Origin: Planctomonas psychrotolerans
GTDB taxonomy: Bacteria; Actinomycetota; Actinomycetes; Actinomycetales; Microbacteriaceae
Direction of reading: 5' to 3'
Length of the DNA stretch: 64,000 nucleotides
Assembly (NCBI RefSeq): GCF_008642235.1
Contig: NZ_SJEV01000002.1
Coordinates: forward strand, 310,001 to 374,000
The position numbers and the translations under genes are program-made. Position 1 is the stretch's first letter; each line of letters starts with the position of its first letter. Positions 17,035-25,399 of the stretch are shown in pieces. Under the pieces are notes generated by a model. The model was not told where the DNA came from. It searched no databases and saw only the letters and a program-made list of their open reading frames with translations.

Positions 17035-17649
17035 TCAGGGATTCGGTCGACGCACCCCCCGGCGAAGCCAGAACGCCAGCATCGCCGGCGCCACCCCGGA
17101 CCCCACGAGCACGAGCGTCGGCACCTGCAGCAGGAGAAGGAACCAGGTGACCAGCACCACCACGCACCCCGCCGCGTGCAGCGGCTGCTCCCGCAGACGC
17201 AGCCAGGCGGCGAGCACCAGCTCCCGGGAACTCCGATCGACACGGGGTCCGACGAGCGATGCGAGCCCCGTCAGGTACAGCCCCGCGAAGAGCCCGGCGA
17301 GGGGGACGAGCAGGGCCAGAGCGACGAAACCGAGGGGGCTGCGGTCGGCCGACCAGAAAAGGATTCCGACGACGAAGCCGACGGTCAGCACGGGAACGAG
17401 GAGGGCGAGCCGCCAGTGCCGGCCCGCAGCGGCGGCGAAGCGGGTGAAGAACACCCGGATGCCCGCGGACTCGTCGCGGAACAGCACGTCGTCGAGGGAC
17501 GTCTGCAGTGCCATGGCGGCCGGCGGAACGGTCACCACCCCGAGGGACGCCACGAAGAAACACAGCTGCAGGAGCAGCACGTCACCGATCGTGTTCAGGA
17601 GAGCGAGGATGCGGATCGACCTCGACCCGCCCGCAGGTGAATTTGTCAT
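17035..17649 (-). CDS. YesL-like DUF624 membrane protein
   Basis: A 204-residue integral membrane protein with about five hydrophobic segments (for example LLLQLCFFVASLGVVTVPPAA and LALLVPVLTVGFVVGILFW). It matches the DUF624/YesL family, commonly found beside CUT1 sugar importers and rhamnogalacturonan genes. The biochemical role is unknown; an accessory role in transport is often suggested. Its gene diverges from the CUT1 binding-protein gene and is followed, after 94 bp and a candidate promoter, by the rhamnosidase. No strong ribosome-binding site precedes the chosen ATG. Confidence 0.85.
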   Translation of the reverse strand: MTNSPAGGSRSIRILALLNTIGDVLLLQLCFFVASLGVVTVPPAAMALQTSLDDVLFRDESAGIRVFFTRFAAAAGRHWRLALLVPVLTVGFVVGILFWSADRSPLGFVALALLVPLAGLFAGLYLTGLASLVGPRVDRSSRELVLAAWLRLREQPLHAAGCVVVLVTWFLLLLQVPTLVLVGSGVAPAMLAFWLRRGVRRPNP

Positions 17650-17726
17650 GGCGACCCCGAGCCTAGATCACGGAATCCGCCTCCCCCGGCTCCCGATACG
17701 TGACCACACCGTGATGCTCGACCTAC

Positions 17727-17755
17727 TTGACGCACCGCACGATGCTCCTTACAGT
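17727..17755 (+). promoter_or_regulatory. promoter of the CUT1 operon
   Basis: TTGACG, a 17-bp spacer and TACAGT give a predicted transcription start close to 17762, directly on the first LacI-type operator. Confidence 0.65.
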
Positions 17756-17761
17756 GTTTTT

Positions 17762-17799
17762 GGCAAGCGATTTCCAAACCCGATCGGCAAGCGCTTTCC
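17762..17799 (+). promoter_or_regulatory. tandem LacI-family operators
   Basis: Two copies of a 14-bp element, GGCAAGCGATTTCC (17762-17775) and GGCAAGCGCTTTCC (17786-17799), are spaced 24 bp start to start. Each is a near-palindrome around a central CG, the classic form of sites for LacI-family sugar repressors. They lie at and just after the predicted transcription start, a repressing position. No LacI-family gene is in the window, so the regulator would be encoded elsewhere. Confidence 0.7.
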
Positions 17800-17846
17800 G
17801 TCGTTCTACAGTCGATCCCGCACCATCACAGTCAAAGGAGACTTCC

Positions 17847-19115
17847 ATGAATCGAAAAGCAGCCAGCGTGATCGCCGCGTCCGCGGCGCTGACGCTGGGA
17901 CTGACGGGTTGCTCGTCCGGGGGCGGCGGAACCGACGGCCCCGAGGAGGACCCGGCATCCGTCGAGGGAACGCTACGGGTGCTCACGCCCAGCTTTCCGA
18001 CCAACAACGAGGGTCAGGCGGCGTTCGAGCAGGTCGTGGAGGAGTTCCAGAAGACCTACCCGAACATGGAGGTCGAACCCGACTTCGCCACCTACCAGAA
18101 CCTGAACGAGAAGATGTCCACGTCGATCGCCAGTGGTGGCGGCTACGACGTGCTGGTCAGCGGTGTCGGCTGGACCGCGCCGTTCGCCGACCGCGGAGTG
18201 TTCATGGACCTGGAGGAGTTCGGAATCACTCCCGAGGAGCCGGGCGAGGTCAGCGAGGAACTGCTGCAGGCCGGTGTCTTCGAGGAGGCGGTCTACGCGT
18301 ACCCGCTCGTCGTCGACGCGCGGGCGATCGCCTACCGCAAGAGCGCCTTCATCGAGGCGGGGCTCGACCCCGACGACCCGCCGGAGACGTTCGAGGAGCT
18401 GAAGGCCGCCGCCGAGGCACTCACGCAGCGCGACGCCGCGGGCAACATCACGCGGCCCGGCTTCGACTTCAACACCACACCGGGCAACTACCGCCAGGCC
18501 TTCGTCATCTTCCTCTCCTCCACCGGCGTCGACCTCTACGACGGCGACGAGCCCAACTTCAACTCCGAGGAGGGCATCGAGGCGCTGCAGTTCATGGCGG
18601 ACATGATCGGCAACGTGCAGGAGTTCGGCCAGCAGAACGCGGCGCAGACCGCGCTCGTGCTGAGCGACGAGGCCCCCATGGGCTTCGTGCAGAGCTCCAT
18701 CGACTGCGAGATCGTGATCGAGTGCGACGACCTCGCGTTCTTCCTCCCGGACAACGGCCGGCCCGCGGAGATGATCGGTGGCGACCTGTCGTCGGTCGGC
18801 GCGAACACCGATTACCCCGACGCCGCGTGGGCATTCATCCAGGCGATGATGTCGGTCGAGAACCAGGACCGGATCGCGCTCATGAACAACAAGATCCCCG
18901 CGTCGAACGAGGTACCGCAGGACGCCGCATCCCTGTCGAACCCGCTTGCCGAGTTCACCTTCGAGAACCTGGACAACGGCATCTACGAGGGCGGTCCGGC
19001 GAACTGGCTCGAGGTGCGCAGCATCTTCGGTCCGACCATCGACGAGGTCCTGCTCGGCCAGACGTCCGCCGAGGACGCGCTCGAGCGCATCGAGAGCGAA
19101 GCGCTCTCGGGCTAG
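17847..19115 (+). CDS. CUT1 sugar-binding lipoprotein
   Basis: A 422-residue family-1 extracellular solute-binding protein. The signal peptide MNRKAASVIAASAALTLGLTGC has its lipid-anchor Cys at 22, followed by a Ser/Gly linker. The body has the alternating alpha/beta pattern of maltose-binding-type proteins (TLRVLTPSFPTNNEGQAAFEQV, then AWAFIQAMMSVENQDR). AAAGGAG sits 6 bases before the ATG. It delivers a sugar or oligosaccharide to the two permeases downstream. Context with DUF624 and GH78 suggests a rhamnose-containing oligosaccharide, but specificity is not visible. Confidence 0.92.
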   Translation: MNRKAASVIAASAALTLGLTGCSSGGGGTDGPEEDPASVEGTLRVLTPSFPTNNEGQAAFEQVVEEFQKTYPNMEVEPDFATYQNLNEKMSTSIASGGGYDVLVSGVGWTAPFADRGVFMDLEEFGITPEEPGEVSEELLQAGVFEEAVYAYPLVVDARAIAYRKSAFIEAGLDPDDPPETFEELKAAAEALTQRDAAGNITRPGFDFNTTPGNYRQAFVIFLSSTGVDLYDGDEPNFNSEEGIEALQFMADMIGNVQEFGQQNAAQTALVLSDEAPMGFVQSSIDCEIVIECDDLAFFLPDNGRPAEMIGGDLSSVGANTDYPDAAWAFIQAMMSVENQDRIALMNNKIPASNEVPQDAASLSNPLAEFTFENLDNGIYEGGPANWLEVRSIFGPTIDEVLLGQTSAEDALERIESEALSG

Positions 19116-19127
19116 CACCACCCATCA

Positions 19128-19160
19128 GCACCGGGCGGCGGGATCACCGCCGCCCGGTGC
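19128..19160 (+). terminator. intercistronic stem-loop between binding-protein and permease genes
   Basis: A perfect 14-bp stem (GCACCGGGCGGCGG and its complement) with a GATCA loop, 12 bases after the binding-protein stop and followed by TCTT. It probably stabilises the binding-protein mRNA or attenuates expression of the permeases. The other sugar importer in the window has an equivalent hairpin. Confidence 0.7.
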
Positions 19161-19201
19161 TCTTCCCGCACGTGTCGCGAATCCGGTCGAAGGAGACCTC
19201 C

Positions 19202-19261
19202 ATGAACGTCCATCCCATCGGTGTGGCAACCGATCCCGGCACCGAGGCGCGATCCGCATGA
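19202..19261 (+). CDS. 19-residue leader ORF coupled to the first permease
   Basis: The ORF encodes MNVHPIGVATDPGTEARSA. A strong ribosome-binding site, AAGGAG, lies 6 bases before its ATG, and its TGA overlaps the permease ATG as ATGA. The initiation region matches that of the binding-protein gene at 20 of 23 bases (17831-17853 against 19187-19209), so it may be a duplicated translation start. The permease itself has only a weak GAGGCG. The likely role is to load ribosomes and couple them into the permease gene; a functional peptide is less likely. Confidence 0.55.
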   Translation: MNVHPIGVATDPGTEARSA

Positions 19262-20205
19262 CCGCGACCAGGGCCGACAGCCCGATTCGGCAGCGCACCA
19301 CCGCTCCCCGCAAGGAGAAGCACCACTCCAAGGGCTCGATCCTCCGGCACCAGAAGCGCGCTGGATGGTGGTTCATCATGCCCGCGCTCGTCCACTCGGT
19401 GATCTTCACGATCATCCCCGTCATCGCGGTTTTCGTGCTCGCCTTCACCGATTACAGCTTCGGCGGACGCACCGACTTCGTGGGCTTCGACAACTTCGTC
19501 GAACTGATGGGGGACAACTCGTTCCGCGCCGCGTTCGTCAACACCATCATCTTCGCCATCGTGGTCGTCCCGGTGGCGATGGTGATCGCCCTGCTCGTGG
19601 CCATCGGCCTCAACCAGCGCATTCGGGGCCTGTCCTTCTTCCGCACGGCCTATTACGTGCCCACCGTCACCGCAAGCGTCGCGGTCGGCGTCGTGTGGCT
19701 GTGGATCTTCAACCCCGGCTCCGGCCTCGCGAACGAGGTGCTCAGCTTCTTCGGGCTGGGACGCGCCAGTTGGCTCGTCGACCCGGACCTCGCGCTGCCG
19801 TCCCTGATGATCATCGGCATCTGGCAGGGCATCGGCGCCAAGATGATCATCTACCTGGCCGCGCTGCAGGGCGTTCCCACGCAGCTCATCGAGGCGGCGA
19901 CCATCGACGGCGCCAACAAGTGGACCGTCTTCTGGAACGTGACCTGGCCGGCCCTCGGCCCCGCGCAGTTCTTCGTGCTGATCACCTCGATCGTGTCCAC
20001 CTTCCAGGTGTTCGACCTCATCTACATCACCACCAAGGGCGGGCCGGGAACGGCCACCAACGTGCTGGTCTTCGACATCTACAACAACGCGTTCCAGAAC
20101 CTCCAGCTCGGCTACGCATCGGCGGAGACCATCATCATGATGCTGCTGATCGGCGCCTTCATCCTCATCGGTCGACGACTGCAGGGAGCGAACACCAATG
20201 ACTGA
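19258..20205 (+). CDS. CUT1 sugar ABC permease, MalF/UgpA type
   Basis: A 315-residue membrane subunit with six hydrophobic segments (GWWFIMPALVHSVIFTIIPV first) and the EAA loop LIEAATIDGANKWTVFWNVTWPAL. The N-terminal tail is basic. The start chosen is the ATG overlapping the leader-ORF stop; the long frame upstream is only read-through of the binding-protein region. It overlaps the next permease gene by 8 bases. No ATPase gene is in this operon, as is usual for actinobacterial CUT1 systems that share a multifunctional MsiK-type ATPase. Confidence 0.93.
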   Translation: MTATRADSPIRQRTTAPRKEKHHSKGSILRHQKRAGWWFIMPALVHSVIFTIIPVIAVFVLAFTDYSFGGRTDFVGFDNFVELMGDNSFRAAFVNTIIFAIVVVPVAMVIALLVAIGLNQRIRGLSFFRTAYYVPTVTASVAVGVVWLWIFNPGSGLANEVLSFFGLGRASWLVDPDLALPSLMIIGIWQGIGAKMIIYLAALQGVPTQLIEAATIDGANKWTVFWNVTWPALGPAQFFVLITSIVSTFQVFDLIYITTKGGPGTATNVLVFDIYNNAFQNLQLGYASAETIIMMLLIGAFILIGRRLQGANTND

Positions 20206-21151
20206 CCTGCGAAATCCGCCGAGCAAGGCTGACGAGGCCACTCCTCCCCCGCCGCCGTCACGCGGCTCCCGCGGCAAGCAGTCCATCACCGGCGACACCC
20301 GCCTCGGCAAAGTCGTGATCTACATCCTCCTCACCGCCGGCGCGATCGTCATGATCGCTCCGTTCGTGTGGATGGTGCTCACCGCGCTCAAGGGCCGGGC
20401 GGAGGCGGCGAGCTTCTCCTGGCTCCCCGAGCAGTTGCTGTTCAGCAACTTCGTCGAGGCGATGCAGACCGCGCCGTTCCTGATGTACTTCCGGAACAGC
20501 CTTTTCATCGCCGTCGGCGAGACCGCATTCACGATCGTGCTGTGCACCATGGCGGGGTACACGCTGGCGAAGATGCCGATCCGCGGGTCGAAGTTCCTGC
20601 TGAACTACTTCATCGCCCTGCTGATGGTGCCGTTCCAGCTGATCCTCGTGCCGCTCTTCCTCGTGGTGCGGTCGATTCCGCTCGCCGGCGGCAACGACAT
20701 CCTCGGTCAGGGCGGCACCGGCTGGCTCGACACCTGGTGGGGTCTCATCATCCCGCTCGGCGCCGCGCCGCTGTTCACCTTCCTCGCCCGCCAGTTCTAC
20801 GTGTCGCTGCCCAGCGAACTCGCGGACGCGGCACGGATGGACGGTGTCGGCGAGTTCGGCATCTTCCTGCGCATCATGACGCCGCTGATCAAGCCGGCCA
20901 TCCTCACCATCGCGGTCTTCCAGATCGAGGCGGCGTGGAACGGCTTCCTGTGGCCGCTGATGATCACGCAGTCGGCGGACCTGCGGCCTCTGCAGCTCGG
21001 TCTCGCGACGTTCTCGCAGGCGACCGGTGATGTGCACTGGCCGTATCTGATGGCGGGCACGGCGCTCGCCACGCTGCCGATGATCCTCCTGTTCGTCGTG
21101 GCCCAGAAGCGCTTCGTCGCCGGCCTCGCGAACTTCGGGGTGAAGGGATAG
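20198..21151 (+). CDS. CUT1 sugar ABC permease, MalG/UgpE type
   Basis: A 317-residue second membrane subunit. The first helix is VVIYILLTAGAIVMIAPFVW, and the EAA loop reads LADAARMDGVGEFGIFLRIMTPL. A Pro-rich N-terminal tail precedes the first helix. Its TAG shares one base with the GTG of the dehydrogenase gene (TAGTG), so translation is probably coupled. Confidence 0.93.
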   Translation: MTDLRNPPSKADEATPPPPPSRGSRGKQSITGDTRLGKVVIYILLTAGAIVMIAPFVWMVLTALKGRAEAASFSWLPEQLLFSNFVEAMQTAPFLMYFRNSLFIAVGETAFTIVLCTMAGYTLAKMPIRGSKFLLNYFIALLMVPFQLILVPLFLVVRSIPLAGGNDILGQGGTGWLDTWWGLIIPLGAAPLFTFLARQFYVSLPSELADAARMDGVGEFGIFLRIMTPLIKPAILTIAVFQIEAAWNGFLWPLMITQSADLRPLQLGLATFSQATGDVHWPYLMAGTALATLPMILLFVVAQKRFVAGLANFGVKG

Positions 21152-22197
21152 TGGCGGAGCCCGGCGACACGACCACCGTGGAGCCGTCGGGCCGCCCGGC
21201 GGTGCTGTTCGCGATGCGGTCGGATGAGCTGCGGGAGCAGCTCTTCCCCGCACCGCAGCGCGCAGCACTCTCCCGGGTGGCCGACGTGCTGTCGGACACG
21301 GTGCTCACCGAGTTCGACTCCCCCGACGCACGAGCGCTCCTCGGCAGGGCCGACGTGCTCATCACCGGGTGGGGATGCCCGCGGATCGACGCGGAGGTGC
21401 TCGACGCGGCACCGTCCCTCCGGCTCGTCGCCCATGCCGCGGGCACGGTGAAGGGCCACATCGACCGCGAGGTGTGGCACCGGGGCGTGGCGGTGACCAC
21501 CGCGGCGGAGGCGAATGCCCGACCGGTGGCCGAGTACACGCTGGCCGCCATCCTGCTCGCCGGCAAGCAGGCGTTCGCCCGCTCGCGTGAACTCGCCGCC
21601 GGGCAGGGCGAGTACGCCCGCCCGCCGCTTCCGCTCGACGCGGGCAACTTCGGCGCGACCGTCGGGATCATCGGCGCATCACGGGTGGGCCGCATCGTTC
21701 TCGACCTGCTTCGACCGTTCTCGTTCGAGCTGCTGCTCGCGACGCCCGACCTGTCCCCCGCTGAGGCGGAGGCTCTCGGGGCGCGCCTCGTGCCGCTCGG
21801 GCAGCTCATGGCCGAGAGTGCGGTCGTCTCGCTGCACGCGCCGCTTCTGCCCTCCACCGTGGGGATGATCGGCCGCGCCGAGCTCGCCGCGATGCGCGAC
21901 GGCGCCGCCTTCGTCAACACCGCGCGGGGGGCCATCGTCGACACCGACGCGTTGCGCGACGAGACGCGGTCCGGCCGCATCTCCGCCGTCCTCGACGTGA
22001 CCGACCCCGAACCGCTGTCCACCGGCGACGAGCTGTACACCTTCCCGAACGTCTTCCTCACCCCGCACATCGCGGGGGCGATGGGCAACGAGTTGTCGAT
22101 GATGGGCGACGCCGCCGTCACCGAGGTCGCGCGACTCGCCGCCGGCCGGCCGCTCCGCTATCCGGTCTCCCTGCTCGAACTCGACACCATGGCGTGA
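21151..22197 (+). CDS. D-isomer-specific 2-hydroxyacid dehydrogenase family protein
   Basis: A 348-residue NAD(P)-dependent oxidoreductase. The Rossmann motif is VGIIGASRVG. The catalytic triad fits Arg259 (NTARGAIV), Glu287 (DPEPL) and His306 (TPHIAG). The family interconverts 2-keto and 2-hydroxy acids. In this operon it may act on a sugar-acid product of the imported glycan. The start is GTG, overlapping the permease stop by one base. The exact substrate is unknown. Confidence 0.9.
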   Translation: MAEPGDTTTVEPSGRPAVLFAMRSDELREQLFPAPQRAALSRVADVLSDTVLTEFDSPDARALLGRADVLITGWGCPRIDAEVLDAAPSLRLVAHAAGTVKGHIDREVWHRGVAVTTAAEANARPVAEYTLAAILLAGKQAFARSRELAAGQGEYARPPLPLDAGNFGATVGIIGASRVGRIVLDLLRPFSFELLLATPDLSPAEAEALGARLVPLGQLMAESAVVSLHAPLLPSTVGMIGRAELAAMRDGAAFVNTARGAIVDTDALRDETRSGRISAVLDVTDPEPLSTGDELYTFPNVFLTPHIAGAMGNELSMMGDAAVTEVARLAAGRPLRYPVSLLELDTMA

Positions 22198-22223
22198 CTG
22201 CGCCCGACCCCGAAAGGCTTCCC

Positions 22224-23129
22224 ATGTCCTCCTCTTCATCCCCGCGCCGCACCCCGCTCGTGGCCGCGAATCCCATCCCCTACTGGGCTCGGGACGGCAA
22301 GGCGGACAAGTCCAAGGCCGTGTTCGACGGCGCCTTCCGCGACTTCCAGGACATCGGATTCCGCGCAGTGAAAGCCGACGTGCCGGAGGGCATGACGGCC
22401 GCGGAGTACGCCGAGTGGATCGCGAGCTACGGGCTCGCGCCGTCGCTCAGCCTGTTCAGCTCGCCGTTCGACGAGACGATCGAGATCGACGCCGAGGTGG
22501 AGCGCGCGAAGGCGTTCGCCGCCGACCAGGTGGCACTCGGACTCGACCGGACGATGGTGTCGTCGATGTCCATCCCCGCCCGCATGGAGCGGCCGGGGAT
22601 CGGCGCCGACTTCCGCGAGGACCGTCTGGCCCTCGCGATCGAGAACGTCGGCCGGGTCTGCGAGGTGCTGCAGGCGGAGGGACTCCGTCCGCTGCACCAC
22701 TCGCACATCGGCGGCGTCTTCGAGACGGAGCACGAGATCACCACGCTGCTCGACACGCTGGGTCGCGACGTGATCGGCATCGGCCCGGACACCGGGCACC
22801 TGCGGCTCGCGGGCGTCGAGCCTGCGCCGTTCATCCGCCGGTACGCCGACCGGGTGGGCGGCATCCACATCAAGGACGTGTTCGCCGACTACCTCGACCC
22901 CGAGTCCCGCGAGGGCCTCGACTACCGCGGTCTCGCGAACACCAAGCGGTTGTGGGCGGAACCCGGCTTCGGAGTGCTCGACTTCGACGAGATCGTCGCG
23001 GCGATGCCCGACGACTACGACGGCGACTTCATGATCGAGGTGGACAAGCCCAGCGTCGACTCGCTCTACGAGTCGCACCGCATCTCCTACGAGTGGGCGA
23101 AGTCCGCCCTGTCGTTCGCCCGGCTGTAG
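22224..23129 (+). CDS. sugar phosphate isomerase/epimerase-like TIM-barrel protein
   Basis: A 301-residue member of the AP endonuclease family 2 / xylose isomerase-like TIM-barrel superfamily. Metal-ligand segments are LHHSHIGG, GPDTGHL, GGIHIKDVF and MIEVDKPS. The ATG at 22224 was chosen for its GAAAGG, 6 bases upstream. An in-frame GTG at 22194 overlaps the dehydrogenase stop (GTGA) and would add ten residues. It is the last gene of the CUT1 operon and probably isomerises or epimerises a released sugar or sugar acid. It converges on the Trp-associated membrane protein gene. Confidence 0.85.
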   Translation: MSSSSSPRRTPLVAANPIPYWARDGKADKSKAVFDGAFRDFQDIGFRAVKADVPEGMTAAEYAEWIASYGLAPSLSLFSSPFDETIEIDAEVERAKAFAADQVALGLDRTMVSSMSIPARMERPGIGADFREDRLALAIENVGRVCEVLQAEGLRPLHHSHIGGVFETEHEITTLLDTLGRDVIGIGPDTGHLRLAGVEPAPFIRRYADRVGGIHIKDVFADYLDPESREGLDYRGLANTKRLWAEPGFGVLDFDEIVAAMPDDYDGDFMIEVDKPSVDSLYESHRISYEWAKSALSFARL

Positions 23130-23177
23130 GCGGCGCTCGGAGGCTCGAAGCCGGACGGGCGGACGGGCCGGTCGCCG

Positions 23178-23873
23178 TTAGTCGGACGTCGACCGCCCCC
23201 GGGAGTCGGTGGGGTCCTGGCCTTCGCTGAGCGTGTCCCAGTCGGTGAAGCGGTCGCGCGGTGCCGAGTCGTCGTCGACGGGCGCGAAGCGCAGGGGTGA
23301 CTCTGTCGACGCCGCGGCGTAGCGGCGGGAGCCGGCGGGCCACCGCCGCGCGGTGGCGAGGATGCCGACGCCCTGGAGGGCGAGGAGCACGCCGAGCGCC
23401 AGGGTGACCCCGGGCCACGCGGTCGCGGCGCTGGCGGTGACGAGCGCCGCGATCGACGCCTGCCCGTCCACGCCGGTCGTGTCGGTGACGGTGCGAGCAC
23501 CCGCCGAGATCGGGTCGGCGATCGCGAGCACGGCGGACAGCGCAACGCACGCCCCCAGCAGGATCTGCAGCGCGCCGAGGATCACCCGGAACACGATGCC
23601 GGCGATGGAGAGCGCCGCAGCGAGGGCGAGGCTCGCCAAGGCGAGCGCGCTGAGCGCGGGTGCGGCGACCGCGCCGGGCACCCCGATCTCCGTCGGCACG
23701 TCGCCGACGAGGGTGAGGGTGAACCACTGCTGCGACCAGGCGAGGAGCACCAGGGCGCCGAGCGCGAGACCCGCGAGGATGGCGAGGCTCTTGAGGCGGC
23801 GACCGTGCGTCGTGCGGCCGTCCGGCGCTCGACCGTCGGACCCGGTGCTGTCCGGGGCGGTCCGGTCGGTCAC
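23178..23873 (-). CDS. Trp biosynthesis-associated membrane protein
   Basis: A 231-residue protein with four hydrophobic segments (starting LAILAGLALGALVLLAWSQQWF) and a hydrophilic C-terminal tail. It matches the actinobacterial family encoded directly after trpE; its function is unknown. The GTG start lies 2 bases after the trpE stop. In many relatives trpC, trpB and trpA follow; here the accessory sugar region follows instead. Confidence 0.85.
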   Translation of the reverse strand: MTDRTAPDSTGSDGRAPDGRTTHGRRLKSLAILAGLALGALVLLAWSQQWFTLTLVGDVPTEIGVPGAVAAPALSALALASLALAAALSIAGIVFRVILGALQILLGACVALSAVLAIADPISAGARTVTDTTGVDGQASIAALVTASAATAWPGVTLALGVLLALQGVGILATARRWPAGSRRYAAASTESPLRFAPVDDDSAPRDRFTDWDTLSEGQDPTDSRGRSTSD

Positions 23874-23875
23874 GG

Positions 23876-25399
23876 TCAGTGCACCCGGCGCATGGCGTTG
23901 GCCACGGCGACGGCGCGGAGCGGTGCCGCCGCCTTGTTCTGCGACTCGATGAACTCCGTCTCGGGGTCGGAGTCCGCGACGAGTCCGGCTCCGGCCTGCA
24001 CCCGCGCCATCCCCCCGGCGATGGTCGTCGTGCGGATCGCGATGGCGAGGTCCGCGTCGCCCGCGAAGTCGAAGTAACCGACGACCCCGCCGTAGACGCC
24101 CCGCTGCGCCGGCTCGAGCTCATCGATGATCTCGAGCGCGCGCGGCTTCGGAGCGCCGGACAGTGTGCCGGCCGGGAAGGTGGCGCGGAAGACGTCGATC
24201 GAGGACTCCCCCGGTCGCAGGTTGCCCTCCACCGACGACACGAGGTGCATGATGTGGCTGAACCGCTCCACCTGCATGAACTCGGTCACCTCGACCGACC
24301 CGGCGGCGCACACCTTGAGCAGGTCGTTGCGCGCGAGGTCGACGAGCATGAGGTGCTCCGCGCGCTCCTTCGGGTCGGCGAGCAGGTCGTCGGCGAACGT
24401 GCCGTCCTCCTCGGGACTCGCGCCGCGGGGACGGGATCCGGCGATCGGGTGCATGTAGACGCGATCGCCCTGCACCTTGACCAGCGCTTCGGGTGAGGAC
24501 CCGACCACCGAGTACGGCGCACCGTCGGGGTCGTCGAGGGTCAGCAGGTACATGTACGGGCTGGGGTTGAGGCTGCGCAGCACCCGGTAGACGTCGATCG
24601 GATGCGCGGCGATCTCGTGGTCGAAGCGCTGGGAGACGACCACCTGGAACACGTCGCCGTCGCGGATGTACTGCTTGGACCGCTCGATGGCGGCCTCGTA
24701 CTCGGCGCGGGTGGAGCGCGGCACGGGTGTCGGGGCGATGGAGAGGTCGGCCTCGGCCAGCCACGCCTCGGCCGGTTCGGCGAGGTCGCGTTGCAACCGC
24801 TCGAGACGGGTCTGGGCATCGGCCCAGAGCGTGTCGGCGTCGTCGGTGCCATCGTTCAGCACGGTGGCCACGAGTTGCACGGTGCCGAGTCGGTGGTCGA
24901 GCACGGCGAGTTCGGACACGAAGCTGAGCGCCTGTCCGGGCACGGCGTAGTCGGCGGGCGGGGCGTCGGGCAGCCGCTCGATCTGGCGGATGGCCTCCCA
25001 GCCGATGAAGCCGACCAGTCCGCCGGTGAGGGGAGGCAGTCCGTCGATGCGGGGCGTCGCCCACCGCGAGTACAGGGCCGCGAGCGCATCGAGCGGCCCG
25101 TCGGGGGCGTCCGCGCCGAGTGCGCGCTCGGCGGGCAACCCGTAATCGAGCCAGCGCGCGGTGTCGCCCTGCTGGGTCAGCACGCCGAACGACGAGACGC
25201 CGACGAAGGAGAACCGGGACCAGATGCCGCCCTGCTCGGCGGACTCCAGGAGGAAGGTGCCGGGTCTCGCGCCGGCCAGCTTGCGGTACACGCCGACCGG
25301 GGTCTCCCCGTCGGCGAAGAGCTCGCGCACCACGGGGATCACGCGGTGCTCGGGCAGGAGGGCGTCGAAGGCCGCCCGCGTGGTGGATCCGGCGCTCAT
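23876..25399 (-). CDS. trpE: anthranilate synthase component I
   Basis: A 507-residue enzyme that converts chorismate to anthranilate with a glutamine amidotransferase partner (TrpG, not in the window). The tryptophan feedback segment LLESAEQGG is near the N-terminus. Catalytic motifs HPIAGSRPRG, LVDLARNDL and TFPAGTLSGAPKPRA are intact. The start overlaps the hisI stop as ATGA, a conserved hisI-trpE linkage in actinobacteria. Confidence 0.96.
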   Translation of the reverse strand: MSAGSTTRAAFDALLPEHRVIPVVRELFADGETPVGVYRKLAGARPGTFLLESAEQGGIWSRFSFVGVSSFGVLTQQGDTARWLDYGLPAERALGADAPDGPLDALAALYSRWATPRIDGLPPLTGGLVGFIGWEAIRQIERLPDAPPADYAVPGQALSFVSELAVLDHRLGTVQLVATVLNDGTDDADTLWADAQTRLERLQRDLAEPAEAWLAEADLSIAPTPVPRSTRAEYEAAIERSKQYIRDGDVFQVVVSQRFDHEIAAHPIDVYRVLRSLNPSPYMYLLTLDDPDGAPYSVVGSSPEALVKVQGDRVYMHPIAGSRPRGASPEEDGTFADDLLADPKERAEHLMLVDLARNDLLKVCAAGSVEVTEFMQVERFSHIMHLVSSVEGNLRPGESSIDVFRATFPAGTLSGAPKPRALEIIDELEPAQRGVYGGVVGYFDFAGDADLAIAIRTTTIAGGMARVQAGAGLVADSDPETEFIESQNKAAAPLRAVAVANAMRRVH

